In this document: in pieces, positions 29,061 to 38,933 of the stretch
How positions within the stretch are numbered: position 1 is the stretch's first letter
How the letters are laid out: each line of letters starts with the position of its first letter
NCBI GenBank assembly: GCA_002270465.1
Contig: NQOF01000008.1
Span: 186,001 to 250,000 of the forward strand
DNA length: 64,000 nucleotides
Source of the DNA: Blautia hominis
GTDB lineage: Bacteria; Bacillota; Clostridia; Lachnospirales; Lachnospiraceae
Direction: 5' to 3'
Translations under genes and position numbers: made by a program
Notes under the pieces: generated by a model
What the model saw: the letters and a program-made list of their open reading frames with translations, nothing else
What the model was told of the DNA's origin: nothing
The model's database searches: none

Positions 29061-29959
29061 ATTCCCACCACCTCCATAAACAGGTTTTCCAGTGTGGCTT
29101 CCCGCATTTCTAACTTCTGGACACAGATTTCATTGTCTGCCAGGATCCTCATGGCATTTGTCATGTCCTTTTCACTTTTTTCCGGGAAGAACAGGCGGAC
29201 AGCACCGGTCCTCTCGCTGCCGGACATGGAGGCTGCGAAGGCATCGGCATCCTGCGGATGATAAAACTCAATATCGAATCCGTTTCCCTTCCGTTTGCTT
29301 TTTATTTCTTCCAAAGAACCCTTAAGCGCGGTCCTGCCGTTGTGAAGAAGGGCGATCTCATCGCAGATTCGCTCCACATCTGAGAGGATATGCGTGGAAA
29401 AGATCACAGTTGTGTGGTTTTTTACAGCGAGGAGGATATCCAGGATCTCTTTTCTGCCCAGAGGATCCAGTGCGGATGTAGGTTCATCACAGATCAGCAG
29501 CCTGGGTTCGTTTAAAAGTGCCTGGGCGATTCCGAGCCTCTGCTTCATGCCTCGGGAAAAACCGTGAATCCGCTTGTTTTCTTTATCCAGTCCCACAAGC
29601 TGCAGCAGTTCATGGGATTTTCGGCGGATTTTCCCTGCAGGCATTCCTGTGATCTCACCGCACAGCTTGAGGTATTCAGACGGCGTCATATATCCGTAAA
29701 ATTCAGGGACATCCGGCAGGTAGCCTATAAAACGGTTAGTTCGGTTCTGGCCATAGCGGACCGTTTCCCCGTTTACTGTGATCTTTCCGCCGTCCACCGG
29801 CAGAAGCCCCAGGATCATTTTCATGGTGGTGGTTTTTCCGGCTCCGTTTTGCCCGATAAATCCATAAATGGAGTGCTCCGGTACCGTGAAACTTAAGTCA
29901 TCTATGATCTTTTTGCTCCCAAACGATTTTGATACATGGGAGAGGGTCAGCATATTCAT
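29057..29959 (-). CDS. ABC transporter ATP-binding protein
   Basis: A 300-residue ATPase: Walker A GQNGAGKTT (about residue 38), signature SRGMKQRLG (about 135), Walker B LLICDEPTSALDP (about 155), and H-loop STHILSD. The C-terminal 80 residues are of the kind seen in CcmA/BcrA-like exporters. The start directly follows the PLDc_N stop (TGA then ATG), and the end overlaps the permease, so the two are translated together. Confidence 0.93.
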   Translation of the reverse strand: MNMLTLSHVSKSFGSKKIIDDLSFTVPEHSIYGFIGQNGAGKTTTMKMILGLLPVDGGKITVNGETVRYGQNRTNRFIGYLPDVPEFYGYMTPSEYLKLCGEITGMPAGKIRRKSHELLQLVGLDKENKRIHGFSRGMKQRLGIAQALLNEPRLLICDEPTSALDPLGRKEILDILLAVKNHTTVIFSTHILSDVERICDEIALLHNGRTALKGSLEEIKSKRKGNGFDIEFYHPQDADAFAASMSGSERTGAVRLFFPEKSEKDMTNAMRILADNEICVQKLEMREATLENLFMEVVGI

Positions 29960-30160
29960 TCAACTGTCCTCCCTTCCCAGGAGAAGATACAGTACCGGAC
30001 CGATAAATTCCATTCCGATAATGACAACCACCAGCCATAAGGCCCGTGAGCCCCTCTTATAATTTTTATGGGTGAGAACATGCCGCAGGGTGATAAAAAG
30101 CAGAAGAAATTGTACAATGACTAATGGAATGAGAAACGGTAAAAGGTCTGAAAATGTCAT
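29960..30160 (-). CDS. PLDc_N-type two-helix membrane protein
   Basis: A 66-residue protein with two membrane helices around a short polar loop (THKNYKRGSRALW), ending GPVLYLLLGRE. This is the phospholipase D N-terminal (PLDc_N) small-protein pattern, often beside ABC-2 exporters and antibiotic immunity systems. Its ATG overlaps the regulator stop by 4 nt and its stop abuts the ATPase start. It may assist or regulate the exporter. Confidence 0.8.
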   Translation of the reverse strand: MTFSDLLPFLIPLVIVQFLLLFITLRHVLTHKNYKRGSRALWLVVVIIGMEFIGPVLYLLLGREDS

Positions 30161-31284
30161 AGGGATTCTCCTTTCGCTTGAAACATCTTTTTCATTTTCT
30201 GTAAGTCTTCCTTGTCTTTCAGTATTTCAAATACAGGATTTTCTAAGGCCTGAACTACGCTGCCAAAGATGACTTTTTTATCACGGACTAAGTTCCCGCC
30301 CAAATCCATGTTCTCAAAATAATCATCAATAGAATTGAAATAACTGTCCCCTCCTAAATAGATCCTATCATGGCTCAGAAGGGAGTCTGTGATGGCTGCA
30401 AACTTTTTTAAACGTTCCATAGCCACCTCCGGTTTCTGATGTATGCAGTAAATGGCAGCAACCTGATAATGGTACTGAGCGGCTGTGTTCTCGTGCAGAT
30501 GCTCCAGGTCATAAATTTCCATCACACGGTCAATACGGTTAATGGTTTCCCTGCAGGCATCCAAATCATCCGCATGAAGGGAAAGGTACTGTACAGCGCC
30601 GAATACAAGGGCGAGCAGATGGATGTACATACCGTACTGGCTGTACTTATTGGCCTTTTCCTTCTGACCGGACATGGCATAGGCCTGAACCAAAATGGAT
30701 TCCCCCTGAAAAGAATAGTGGTATGGGTTCAGAAGTTCCTCCAGCGTGTCGATCACTGCCGGGACCTTATTGCACAGAAGGTCAATACTGGCTTTTAAGA
30801 GAATGGCATCATTACATAAACCGATATCTCTGCTGTCAGAGATGATGCGGGAACATAGGGCGGATGCCTCTTCCAGGATTTCCGTCTGTCTCTGGGGGTC
30901 AGGGGCAAGGGATACGTGATTCAGCCAAAGTACGCAGATCTGGAAAAGGAAAGAATGACAGGAGTAGTATTTTTTAACCATCCGCCGGCTCTTTTCCATC
31001 ACTTCCCCGAAGGGCTGTTCCGCAAATTCTGTCATAAAGTCAAAATATATTTTTTGGATCTGCTCTTTACTCAGATTCGGTTCATATCCCAGAAGGTCAT
31101 CCACGGTCACTTCAAAATAAGCGGCAAGCTGAGGCAGGAGCATAATGTCCGGTAAACTCTGCTTGGTTTCCCATTTCGATACAGAGGCTTTGGTGACACC
31201 GACGAAATCAGCCAGTTCCTCCTGGGTAATTCCTTTTTTATGGCGTAAATTTACAATGTTTTCGGAAAAATTTAGTATATTCAT
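30157..31284 (-). CDS. XRE-family regulator with long helical C-terminal domain
   Basis: A 375-residue protein. The HTH occupies residues 5-62 (RHKKGITQEELADFVGVTKASVSKWE). The rest is helical with TPR-like repeats, as in regulators that sense peptides or small ligands. AAGGAGGG lies 7 nt before the ATG at 31282-31284; upstream in-frame codons have no such site. First gene of an operon with PLDc_N, ATPase and permease, which it probably controls together with itself. Confidence 0.88.
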   Translation of the reverse strand: MNILNFSENIVNLRHKKGITQEELADFVGVTKASVSKWETKQSLPDIMLLPQLAAYFEVTVDDLLGYEPNLSKEQIQKIYFDFMTEFAEQPFGEVMEKSRRMVKKYYSCHSFLFQICVLWLNHVSLAPDPQRQTEILEEASALCSRIISDSRDIGLCNDAILLKASIDLLCNKVPAVIDTLEELLNPYHYSFQGESILVQAYAMSGQKEKANKYSQYGMYIHLLALVFGAVQYLSLHADDLDACRETINRIDRVMEIYDLEHLHENTAAQYHYQVAAIYCIHQKPEVAMERLKKFAAITDSLLSHDRIYLGGDSYFNSIDDYFENMDLGGNLVRDKKVIFGSVVQALENPVFEILKDKEDLQKMKKMFQAKGESL

Positions 31285-31549
31285 CCTGTAACCCTCCTTA
31301 TATGGTTGATTATAAGCAGGTAACTGAAAATTATCAATAGATTGCGGCGATACTTTGAGATACAAAGTCAACTGCAAGGAAACTGTCCGGTACGTTCTGT
31401 CCTTCAGGCTTAAAAAAGTGTATTCTGTGCAAATGGATTTCAATCTTTTTTCAATCTGTTATAATATTTTTAACGGATAAGAACAAAGCCGTCAGAAAGT
31501 TAGTTATTGGCAGGAAAATAGGATCTGTTTTTAGAAAAGGGGGATTTAT

Positions 31550-32290
31550 ATGTTGATCATTTGGGGGATTGCAGTTTTAATGGGTGTGCTGAGTGTGGTT
31601 CTGCTGCTGGGGAAAGGGAGTTTTTTGATCGCCGGATATAATACTTCCGGCAAAGAAGAGAAAAAAGAATATAATGAAAAAAGGTTGTGCCGGGTCATGG
31701 GGGGAGGCATGGGTGTTATCACACTTATGCTGATTGGCTGGGGTGTTATGGGTGAAAAATTTCCTGTGTCTGTCTTTGTTATCGTCACCATAGTTACCGT
31801 GATCCTCATACAAGTATTGAGCAGTACCATCTGCCGGGCGCAGGTAACTGACGGAGGGGAGCAAAAGAAAGAAACATCAAGAGACCGGATATACAGGCGG
31901 GCTTCCTTTATATTCTCGGCAGTCATTCTGGCAGGAGTTACTTTTGTGCTCTTCACAGGTCATGTCACTCCGGTCCTGCATGAGGACTCTCTGGAGATCC
32001 AAGTGTCCTATTGGTCGGATAATGAAGTGGCCTACCGTTCCATCAGATCCGTTGCGTACATGGAGGATTTGCAGCGGGGCAGCCGAAAAGGAGGTATCGG
32101 AGGTCCAACCCTGCAGGCCGGTCATTTCAAGAATGCAGAGTTTGGGGATTATATGCTCTATTCCTATACTTCATGTGACAGTTTTGTGGTTTTGGACACA
32201 GAGCAGGGAACGGTGGTGCTGAATGGAAAAGATAAGGCGGCAACAAAAGAATTATATGAGGAACTGCTTGAAAAAGTGGGGGAAAGCTGA
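31550..32290 (+). CDS. DUF3784-like membrane protein with PH-like C-terminal domain
   Basis: A 246-residue protein. The N-terminal 90 residues have two to three membrane helices with the linker FLIAGYNTSGKEEKKEYNEK, the DUF3784 pattern. Another helix follows near 120-140, then a soluble domain of about 100 residues (YRSIRSVAYMED..., ending VVLNGKDKAATKELYEELL) like bacterial PH domains. Function of the family is not established. AAAAGGGGG precedes the ATG. It is divergent from the XRE operon; 31285-31549 between them holds no gene. Confidence 0.7.
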   Translation: MLIIWGIAVLMGVLSVVLLLGKGSFLIAGYNTSGKEEKKEYNEKRLCRVMGGGMGVITLMLIGWGVMGEKFPVSVFVIVTIVTVILIQVLSSTICRAQVTDGGEQKKETSRDRIYRRASFIFSAVILAGVTFVLFTGHVTPVLHEDSLEIQVSYWSDNEVAYRSIRSVAYMEDLQRGSRKGGIGGPTLQAGHFKNAEFGDYMLYSYTSCDSFVVLDTEQGTVVLNGKDKAATKELYEELLEKVGES

Positions 32291-32365
32291 TGCAGACAAC
32301 AGTTGACAGAGTATTTTATCTGCCTATACAATAGGAGTATCACGAGAGAAAAGGCAGGCATTAAT

Positions 32366-33229
32366 ATGAACACAAAAGATTTAAAATGTTTCGAGGCTGT
32401 GTATCAGGAGCAGAGTATCAGTAAAGCCGCCAGACGTCTGTACATCACCCCGCAGGGACTGGGAAAAAACATCAGAACCCTGGAGGCAGAGCTGGAAACC
32501 ATACTTTTTGAACGGACAAAGCAGGGCATGCGCCCCACAGAGAGCGCGGACTTTCTTTATGGAAGGACAAAGAAGATCATACAGGAGCTGGAGGAACTGG
32601 AGAACGGCGTCAGACAGCTGGAAAACAGGAAAATAGTCCTCCGCATCGGATACGCCTGTGGTGTCTTCAATGTCCTTCCTTTTCAGTTGATCTTAAACTT
32701 CATGAGAGATAACCCTAATATCCGGGTGGAGTGGAACGAATACTCCAACGAGGAGGTAAAAGCCCTGCTGGAGGATTCCATGCTGGAATATGGTTTTATC
32801 GTGGGGAGGCATGAGGGGGAAGAAATGATACAGCGCAAGCTGGATGGAAGAGAGGTCCTGCTGCTGGTCTATGAGGGCCATCCCCTCTATAAAAAAGAGC
32901 GGATAAATGCAGACATGCTGAGAGAAGAAAATATGATACTCATGAATGAACATTTCCACATGTTCCATGATTTTACAGCTATCTGCCGTGCAAAAGGATT
33001 CTCCCCCAATATCATCGCAAAAACATCAGACGGTGCGGTCCTGTATAAGCTTTGCCGCCAGAAGATCGGACTTGCCGTCATACCGGAGTTTATGCTGGAG
33101 GATTTCCGCATGGATCATATGCGTGCCATCCCATTTGAAGAGGATCTGACTTGGGATGTGTTCGGCGTCTATAAGGAAGATACGAAAAATTATGAAACCA
33201 TACAGCAGTTTGACTGCTTTCTAAACTAA
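32366..33229 (+). CDS. LysR-family regulator
   Basis: A 287-residue LysR protein: winged HTH in residues 1-60 (QSISKAARRLYITPQGLGKNI), followed by the two-lobe effector domain. AAGGCAGG precedes ATG 32366; the longer frame from 32303 lacks a site. It is 93 nt upstream of the enoate reductase-type gene on the same strand, so this flavoenzyme is the likely target. Confidence 0.9.
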   Translation: MNTKDLKCFEAVYQEQSISKAARRLYITPQGLGKNIRTLEAELETILFERTKQGMRPTESADFLYGRTKKIIQELEELENGVRQLENRKIVLRIGYACGVFNVLPFQLILNFMRDNPNIRVEWNEYSNEEVKALLEDSMLEYGFIVGRHEGEEMIQRKLDGREVLLLVYEGHPLYKKERINADMLREENMILMNEHFHMFHDFTAICRAKGFSPNIIAKTSDGAVLYKLCRQKIGLAVIPEFMLEDFRMDHMRAIPFEEDLTWDVFGVYKEDTKNYETIQQFDCFLN

Positions 33230-33322
33230 AACAAAAAGTTTCCACCTGACAAAGAAAGGTTGCTGGCAGAAATGCGTTATCCTTTTGTATACTGTTCCTA
33301 AAGAGAAACAAAGGAGGACGCA

Positions 33323-35314
33323 ATGAAATATAAAAATCTATTTACCCCTGTGCAGATAGGAAACGTTACCTTAAAAAACCGCTTTGCACTGGCGCCAATG
33401 GGGCCTCTGGGGCTGGCAGATGCCCAGGGCGGGTTTAACCAGAGAGGGATTGACTACTACACTGAGCGTGCAAAAGGTGGTACCGGCCTGATCATCACAG
33501 GCGTTACTTTCTCAGACTGCCAGGTGGAGACACAGAGTATGCCAAACTGTCCGAATTCCACCTATAATCCTGTGCATTTTATCCGTACCGGCAGAGAGAT
33601 GACAGAGCGGGTCCATGCATACGGAAGTAAGATCTTTCTTATGATGTCCGGTGGTTTCGGACGTGTTACCATTCCAACCAACTTGGGGGAATTTCCGCCG
33701 GTAGCGCCTTCGGCCATTCCGCACAGGTGGCTTGATAAGACCTGCCGTCCCCTGACAAAAGAGGAGATCCGCAGCATCGTAAAATCTTTCGGTGACGGCG
33801 CTTACAATGCCAAACGCGGCGGATTTGACGGTATTGAGGTACATGCAGTCCATGAGGGATACCTGTTGGATCAGTTTGCCATCTCCATGTTCAATCAGAG
33901 AACCGATGAGTACGGCGGTTCCCTGGAGAACCGTCTCCGTTTTGCCAGAGAAGTGGTGGAAGAGATCAAATCCCGCTGCGGAGAAGATTTTCCGGTCGTC
34001 CTGCGCTACAGCGTAAAAAGCATGATAAAAGACTGGAGAGAGGGTGCCCTTCCCGGAGAGGATTTTGAGGAAAAAGGCCGTGATACCCAGGAAGGACTGG
34101 AAGCGGCAAAACTCCTTGTCAGCTATGGCTATGATGCCCTTGATACAGATGTGGGAACCTATGATGCCTGGTGGTGGAACCATCCCCCGATGTACCAGGA
34201 AAAGGGCTTGTTCCGCCCTTACTGCAAAATGGTGAAAGAAGTGGTGGATGTACCTGTACTCTGTGCAGGACGTATGGATAACCCGGATATGGCATCCGAG
34301 GCAGTGGAAGACGGGACCTGCGATATCGTAAGCCTTGGCCGCCCCCTTCTGGCTGACCCGGACTATGTGAACAAACTCCGGGCAGGACGAAGGGAGGAGA
34401 TCCGTCCCTGTATCTCCTGTCAGGAGGGCTGTATGGGTCGCGTACAGGAATATTCCATGATCAACTGCGCAGTGAATCCCCAGGCTGCCCGGGAGAGGGT
34501 AACGGCCTATGAACCTGTTCGGAAAAGCAAAAAAGTATTGGTAGTGGGCGGCGGTGTAGCCGGATGTGAAGCGGCAAGAGTGCTTGCAATCCGCGGCCAC
34601 ATGCCGGAGTTGTTTGAAAAGACAGGAAGCCTTGGCGGCAATCTGATCCCTGGTGGTGCCCCTGCTTTCAAGGAAGATGACCTGGAGCTGGCAAAATGGT
34701 ATGAAACTGCACTGAAAAAACTGGATGTCCCGGTGCATCTCCATACGGAAGTCCGAAAAGAGGATGTGCTGAAAGCAGAGTATGATGCTGTGATAGTTGC
34801 CACAGGATCCAGCCCAAAAGTATTCCCTCTGGGTGATGATTCCCATGTTTATACTGCGGCACAGGTGCTCACAAAAGAGAAGGACTGCGGCAGCAGCACA
34901 GTTGTGGTGGGCGGCGGCCTGGTAGGCTGTGAGACCGCTCTATGGCTGGCGCAGAATGGGAAACAAGTGACGATCGTGGAAGCACTGGACAGTCTGATGG
35001 CAGTCAACGGCCCGCTCTGTCATGCCAACAAAGATATGCTGGAGCGCCTGATCCCCTACAACGGCATTGATGTGGTGACGGGCGCCAAAGTGACAGGATT
35101 TAAGAACGGTACATTATCTTATCTGATCCAGGATGAGGAGGAGCAGATTTCCTGTGACAGTGTCATTTTATCTGTTGGCTACAGAGAGGAAAATATGCTC
35201 TATCAGGATCTGCAGTTTGATGTGCCGGAAATCTATCTTCTGGGTGATGCAAAGAAGGTTTCCAATATTATGTATGCAATCTGGGATGCTTTTGAAGTGG
35301 CAAACCATATTTAA
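33323..35314 (+). CDS. NADH:flavin oxidoreductase, OYE / 2,4-dienoyl-CoA reductase type
   Basis: A 663-residue multi-cofactor enzyme. Residues 1-350 form the FMN TIM barrel (start LFTPVQIGNVTLKNRF, typical loops EVHAVHEGYLLDQF and QRTDEYGGSLENR). A 4Fe-4S Cys cluster follows at about 364-383 (CISCQEGC plus a later Cys), then an FAD/NAD(P) two-dinucleotide module (VVGGGVAGCEAA about 405; VVGGGLVGCETA about 530). This matches enoate reductases, dienoyl-CoA reductase and bile-acid BaiCD/BaiH proteins, which reduce activated C=C bonds. The true substrate cannot be read from sequence. AGGAGG precedes the ATG; a terminator follows. Confidence 0.92.
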   Translation: MKYKNLFTPVQIGNVTLKNRFALAPMGPLGLADAQGGFNQRGIDYYTERAKGGTGLIITGVTFSDCQVETQSMPNCPNSTYNPVHFIRTGREMTERVHAYGSKIFLMMSGGFGRVTIPTNLGEFPPVAPSAIPHRWLDKTCRPLTKEEIRSIVKSFGDGAYNAKRGGFDGIEVHAVHEGYLLDQFAISMFNQRTDEYGGSLENRLRFAREVVEEIKSRCGEDFPVVLRYSVKSMIKDWREGALPGEDFEEKGRDTQEGLEAAKLLVSYGYDALDTDVGTYDAWWWNHPPMYQEKGLFRPYCKMVKEVVDVPVLCAGRMDNPDMASEAVEDGTCDIVSLGRPLLADPDYVNKLRAGRREEIRPCISCQEGCMGRVQEYSMINCAVNPQAARERVTAYEPVRKSKKVLVVGGGVAGCEAARVLAIRGHMPELFEKTGSLGGNLIPGGAPAFKEDDLELAKWYETALKKLDVPVHLHTEVRKEDVLKAEYDAVIVATGSSPKVFPLGDDSHVYTAAQVLTKEKDCGSSTVVVGGGLVGCETALWLAQNGKQVTIVEALDSLMAVNGPLCHANKDMLERLIPYNGIDVVTGAKVTGFKNGTLSYLIQDEEEQISCDSVILSVGYREENMLYQDLQFDVPEIYLLGDAKKVSNIMYAIWDAFEVANHI

Positions 35315-35345
35315 GTTATGTATAACAAAAAACACAAATTTATAT

Positions 35346-35377
35346 CCCCCCACGTGGCTTGTGGGGGGATTTTTTCT
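35346..35377 (+). terminator. Terminator after OYE-type gene
   Basis: CCCCCCAC (35346-35353) pairs with GTGGGGGG (35361-35368) and is followed by six T. The stem is very GC-rich. Confidence 0.9.
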
Positions 35378-35412
35378 TTGTTATACTATGGTTAGTCAAA
35401 AAAATAACACAC

Positions 35413-35439
35413 GTAACTGCAGCGGAACGGAACAGTTAC
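35413..35439. repeat. 27-nt near-palindrome, copy 2 (upstream of ABC importer)
   Basis: Begins GTAACTG and ends GGAACAGTTAC; the outer 8 bp (CGTAACTG / CAGTTACG, 35412-35440) pair perfectly. Related copies lie at 16646-16672 and 47753-47779. It ends 28 nt before the start of the permease gene, so it lies in that operon's leader. Confidence 0.55.
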
Positions 35440-35467
35440 GAAACTCATCAGATAAGAGGAAACTGCA

Positions 35468-36460
35468 TTGAATACACCACAGAAGATTGAATTTTTACTG
35501 AAAAAGCTGGCACAGATCCTGCTGTCCATGCTGGTGCTGTCTATATTAGTGTTTTTTATTGCCCGTCTTTCCCCCGGGGACCCTTTAAAATCCTACTACG
35601 GGGAGAGTGTGGAGCGGATGAGTGAGAGCCAGAAGGATAAAGCCAGGGAGCGTCTTGGCCTCAATGAACCTATGACGGTACAATACATACGCTGGGTGGA
35701 AAATGCCCTGCACGGGGACTTCGGGATCTCCTATAAGTATAAACAGGATGTGGGGGCAGTCATAGAGAAAGTTTATGCCAATACCCTTATACTGGGAGGC
35801 TTATCCTATGTACTCACCTTCCTTTTTGCTGTACTTTTGGGTATCTTCTGTGCGATGCGGGAAAATACCCTGATCGACAGGTGCATCTGTAAAATCGGGA
35901 CCGTGACGAACTGTATCCCATCCTTTTTTGTTGCACTTGTACTGATCCTCATCTTCGGTGTGAACCTGGCTGTGCTGCCCACCAGCGGTGCCTATGCCCT
36001 GGGAGGGGAACATTCCCTGGGAGACAGGCTGGTGCATCTGATTCTGCCGGTGACGGTTATGGTGTTATCCCATCTGTGGTATTACACTTATATGGTAAGA
36101 AATAAACTTTTGGAGGAGATCCGTGAAGATTATGTACTTCTGTGTAAGGTAAAAGGCATGGGGAAATGCCGCATCATGTTCACCCACTGCCTGAGGAAGA
36201 TCCTGCCTTCCCTGATCAGCATCATGGCAATTTCCGTTCCCCACATAATCGGGGGGACCTATATCGCGGAGAGTGTCTTTTCTTATCCGGGACTTGGGAC
36301 TTTGAGTATGGAAAGTGCTCAATACCATGACTATAACATGCTGATGGTTTTAAGCCTTATAACAGGTTTTGCGGTCATTGCAGCCAATGTGGCAGGCCAG
36401 ATCATCAGCGAATGGATCGATCCCAGAATGAAACAGGAAAGAGGGGAAAAGACAGCATGA
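35468..36460 (+). CDS. Peptide/nickel-type ABC permease 1 (DppB/NikB type)
   Basis: A 330-residue inner-membrane protein with six helices. Family marks: early FIARLSPGDPLKSYYGES, ERLGLNEPMTVQYIRWVENALHGDFG in outline, and the cytoplasmic EAA-like loop before the C-terminus (LRKILPSLISIM). TTG 35468 is the likely start, after AGAGG. Its stop overlaps the next permease start by 4 nt (ATGA). First gene of a four-gene importer operon. Confidence 0.9.
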   Translation: MNTPQKIEFLLKKLAQILLSMLVLSILVFFIARLSPGDPLKSYYGESVERMSESQKDKARERLGLNEPMTVQYIRWVENALHGDFGISYKYKQDVGAVIEKVYANTLILGGLSYVLTFLFAVLLGIFCAMRENTLIDRCICKIGTVTNCIPSFFVALVLILIFGVNLAVLPTSGAYALGGEHSLGDRLVHLILPVTVMVLSHLWYYTYMVRNKLLEEIREDYVLLCKVKGMGKCRIMFTHCLRKILPSLISIMAISVPHIIGGTYIAESVFSYPGLGTLSMESAQYHDYNMLMVLSLITGFAVIAANVAGQIISEWIDPRMKQERGEKTA

Positions 36461-37275
36461 AAAAGAAAAAATTCCCTATTTTCTCCTTAGTGATCTTGGG
36501 TCTTATCATCCTGGGATGCCTGTTTGGCAAAGTCCTGGCAACAGGAGATCCCTTCTATATGAACCTGACGGAAGTCAGTCTGCCACCCGGCAGTGCCCAT
36601 TATTTCGGCACAGATACCATGGGGAGGGATATTTATTCCATGATATGGGAGGGCGGAAGAGTTTCCCTTTATATCGGACTCCTGGCAACTGTGATATCCT
36701 CTGTGACAGCCATTGTGTACGGCTGCATCAGCGGTCTTGTGCCGGACTGGCTGGACGATCTGCTCATGCGTTTCACAGAGATCATTTTAAGTATCCCCTC
36801 CATACTGCTTGTGATCTTTCTGCAGGCGCTTCTGGGGGAAGCTACAGCTACCAGCATAGCTGTAGTGATTGGACTGACAAGCTGGATGAACATTTCCAAG
36901 GTGGTCAGAAGTGAGGTACGGCAGATACGGAGCAGTGATTTCGTACTGGCGTCCAGGCTGGCAGGAGGAAAGTTTTTTTACATACTGCGCAGGCATTTGT
37001 TTCCCAATTTTATCTCCTCCACCATGTTTATGATCGTCACCAATGTAAGTGCGGCGATCGGAACAGAGGCTACTCTCAGTTTTCTGGGGATCGGCCTTCC
37101 CATGGAGATCATTTCCTGGGGAAGTATGATGTCTCTTTCACAGAAAGCGCTGTTGTCCAATTCCTGGTGGATCATCCTGATTCCGGGAATCTTCCTGGTG
37201 ACAACCCTTGTATGCATCACCAATGTGGGCGAGTACATCCGCCTTAGAAATAACAGAGAACACAGCAATCTATAA
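36457..37275 (+). CDS. Peptide/nickel-type ABC permease 2 (DppC/NikC type)
   Basis: A 272-residue membrane protein. It has the family hallmark HYFGTDTMGRDIYSMI after the first helix and the EAA loop with GTEATLSFLGIGLPMEIISWG (outline). The ATG overlaps the stop of permease 1. It forms the channel with that protein and is followed after 55 nt by the binding lipoprotein gene. Confidence 0.92.
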   Translation: MKKKKFPIFSLVILGLIILGCLFGKVLATGDPFYMNLTEVSLPPGSAHYFGTDTMGRDIYSMIWEGGRVSLYIGLLATVISSVTAIVYGCISGLVPDWLDDLLMRFTEIILSIPSILLVIFLQALLGEATATSIAVVIGLTSWMNISKVVRSEVRQIRSSDFVLASRLAGGKFFYILRRHLFPNFISSTMFMIVTNVSAAIGTEATLSFLGIGLPMEIISWGSMMSLSQKALLSNSWWIILIPGIFLVTTLVCITNVGEYIRLRNNREHSNL

Positions 37276-37330
37276 AACAGCCGCTGCCGGTCATCCGGCG
37301 GCTTGGCAATAAAAGCAAAGGAGAACAGAC

Positions 37331-38914
37331 ATGAAGAAAAAAATACTGACATTACTTTTGGCGGCGTCTATGACCGCCGCACTGCTGGCAGGCTGCGGAA
37401 GCGGAGACGGTAAGGAAAAAGGGGACACCAAGACAGAGGCATCAGATAAGGAACAGGATGGAAAGACTCTTGTTTACGGAAGCGGTGATTATACAAACAT
37501 CAATCCTGCGCTCTATGAACATGGAGAGATCAACTCTCTGATCTTTGCAGGACTGACCGCTCATGATGCGGAGGACAAAGTAGTGCCTGCCCTTGCAGAG
37601 AGCTGGGAGTGGGATGAAGCTTCCAAGACCTATACCTTTTATCTTAGAAAAGATGTAAAATTCCATGACGGCGAGACCTTTACATCTGCGGATGTGAAGT
37701 TTACGCTGGATACCATCATGAATCCTGACAATGCCTCTGAGATCGCATCCAATTATGAGGATATCACCAGCATTGAGACACCGGACGACAGCACGGTGAA
37801 AATCACCCTGACAGCACCTAATGTAGCCATGCTGGATTACCTTACCATCGGTATCCTGCCCAAACATCTTCTGGAGGGAAAAGACATTGTGACAGATGAT
37901 TTCAACCGGAATCCGGTGGGCTGCGGTCCCTACAAACTGGTTTCCTGGGATGAAGGGCAGAGTATCACCCTTGAGAAATTCGACGACTTTTATCTGGGAG
38001 CGCCTAAGATTGACAAGGTAGTCTTCAAAATTGTGGAGGATACCCAGGCAAGAGCCCTTCAGTTAAAATCCGGAGAGCTGGATTTGGCACAGATAACCCC
38101 AAAAGACGCAGAGCAGTTTGAAAATGCGGACGGATTTGTTGTGGATATTATGAAAACGGCAGATTACAGAGGGATCCTTTATAATTTCGGAAGCGAATTC
38201 TTTGGAAAACACAGAGAGCTGCCCAATATCTTAAGCTATGCCATTGACCGTCAGTCTATTGTGGACAGCGTGCTTTTGGGTCATGGCGAGACGGCATACT
38301 CTCCGCTGCAGATGGGACCGTACAACAATCCTGACATTGAAAAATATGAGTACAACCCGGAAAAGGCAAAACAGCTTTTGGAAGAGAATGGCTGGACCAT
38401 GGGCAGTGACGGCTATTATGAAAAAGACGGGGAGCAGCTTGCGTTTACCATCTCCAACGGGCAGGGAGACCAGGTTCGTATTGATATGTCAAATATCTGT
38501 GCCCAGAATTTCCAGGACATTGGTGTAAACTGCAAAGTGGAAGTGGTGGCAGAGACAGACTGGGCAAACCAGGATGCATACCTGATTGGATGGGGAAGCC
38601 CCTTTGACCCGGATGACCACACCTATAAAGTGTTCGGCACGGATAAAGGCGCCAACTACAGCAGTTATTCCAATGCGAAAGTGGATGAACTTCTGCAGCA
38701 GGCCAGAGAACTGGAGACACAGGAAGAGAGACTTCCGCTGTACAAGGAATTTCAGACGGAACTGTCCAAAGACCTTCCTTATACCTTTATCGCATATATT
38801 GATGCCATGTATGTTTCCAAGGACAACATTACCGGACTGACAAAGGATACCGTTCTTGGACATCACGGCGTGGGCATCTTCTGGAACATTTATGACTGGG
38901 ACATCACGGAATAA
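37331..38914 (+). CDS. Extracytoplasmic solute-binding lipoprotein (SBP family 5)
   Basis: A 527-residue protein with a lipoprotein signal (LLAASMTAALLAGC, Cys22) and a charged linker, then the family-5 fold: AESWEWDEASKTYTFYLRKD and VKFHDGETFTSADVKFTLD (outline) near residues 90-130, as in OppA/DppA/NikA. It is anchored outside the membrane and hands the ligand to the two permeases. Family 5 binds peptides, nickel complexes or other solutes; the His-rich ATPase in this operon hints at a metal but does not prove it. AAAGGAG precedes the ATG. Confidence 0.93.
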   Translation: MKKKILTLLLAASMTAALLAGCGSGDGKEKGDTKTEASDKEQDGKTLVYGSGDYTNINPALYEHGEINSLIFAGLTAHDAEDKVVPALAESWEWDEASKTYTFYLRKDVKFHDGETFTSADVKFTLDTIMNPDNASEIASNYEDITSIETPDDSTVKITLTAPNVAMLDYLTIGILPKHLLEGKDIVTDDFNRNPVGCGPYKLVSWDEGQSITLEKFDDFYLGAPKIDKVVFKIVEDTQARALQLKSGELDLAQITPKDAEQFENADGFVVDIMKTADYRGILYNFGSEFFGKHRELPNILSYAIDRQSIVDSVLLGHGETAYSPLQMGPYNNPDIEKYEYNPEKAKQLLEENGWTMGSDGYYEKDGEQLAFTISNGQGDQVRIDMSNICAQNFQDIGVNCKVEVVAETDWANQDAYLIGWGSPFDPDDHTYKVFGTDKGANYSSYSNAKVDELLQQARELETQEERLPLYKEFQTELSKDLPYTFIAYIDAMYVSKDNITGLTKDTVLGHHGVGIFWNIYDWDITE

Positions 38915-38933
38915 ATAAAAGAGAGAGATTATT

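Noticed and set aside
31437-31465. Promoter with TATAAT at 31460-31465 for the DUF3784-like gene
   Set aside because: The -10 is perfect, but no acceptable -35 lies at 16-18 nt; I left it out of the features.
33512-34846. 444-codon minus-strand frame opposite the OYE-type gene
   Set aside because: It lies entirely within a well-supported flavoenzyme gene and has no motifs or ribosome site; it is a shadow frame.
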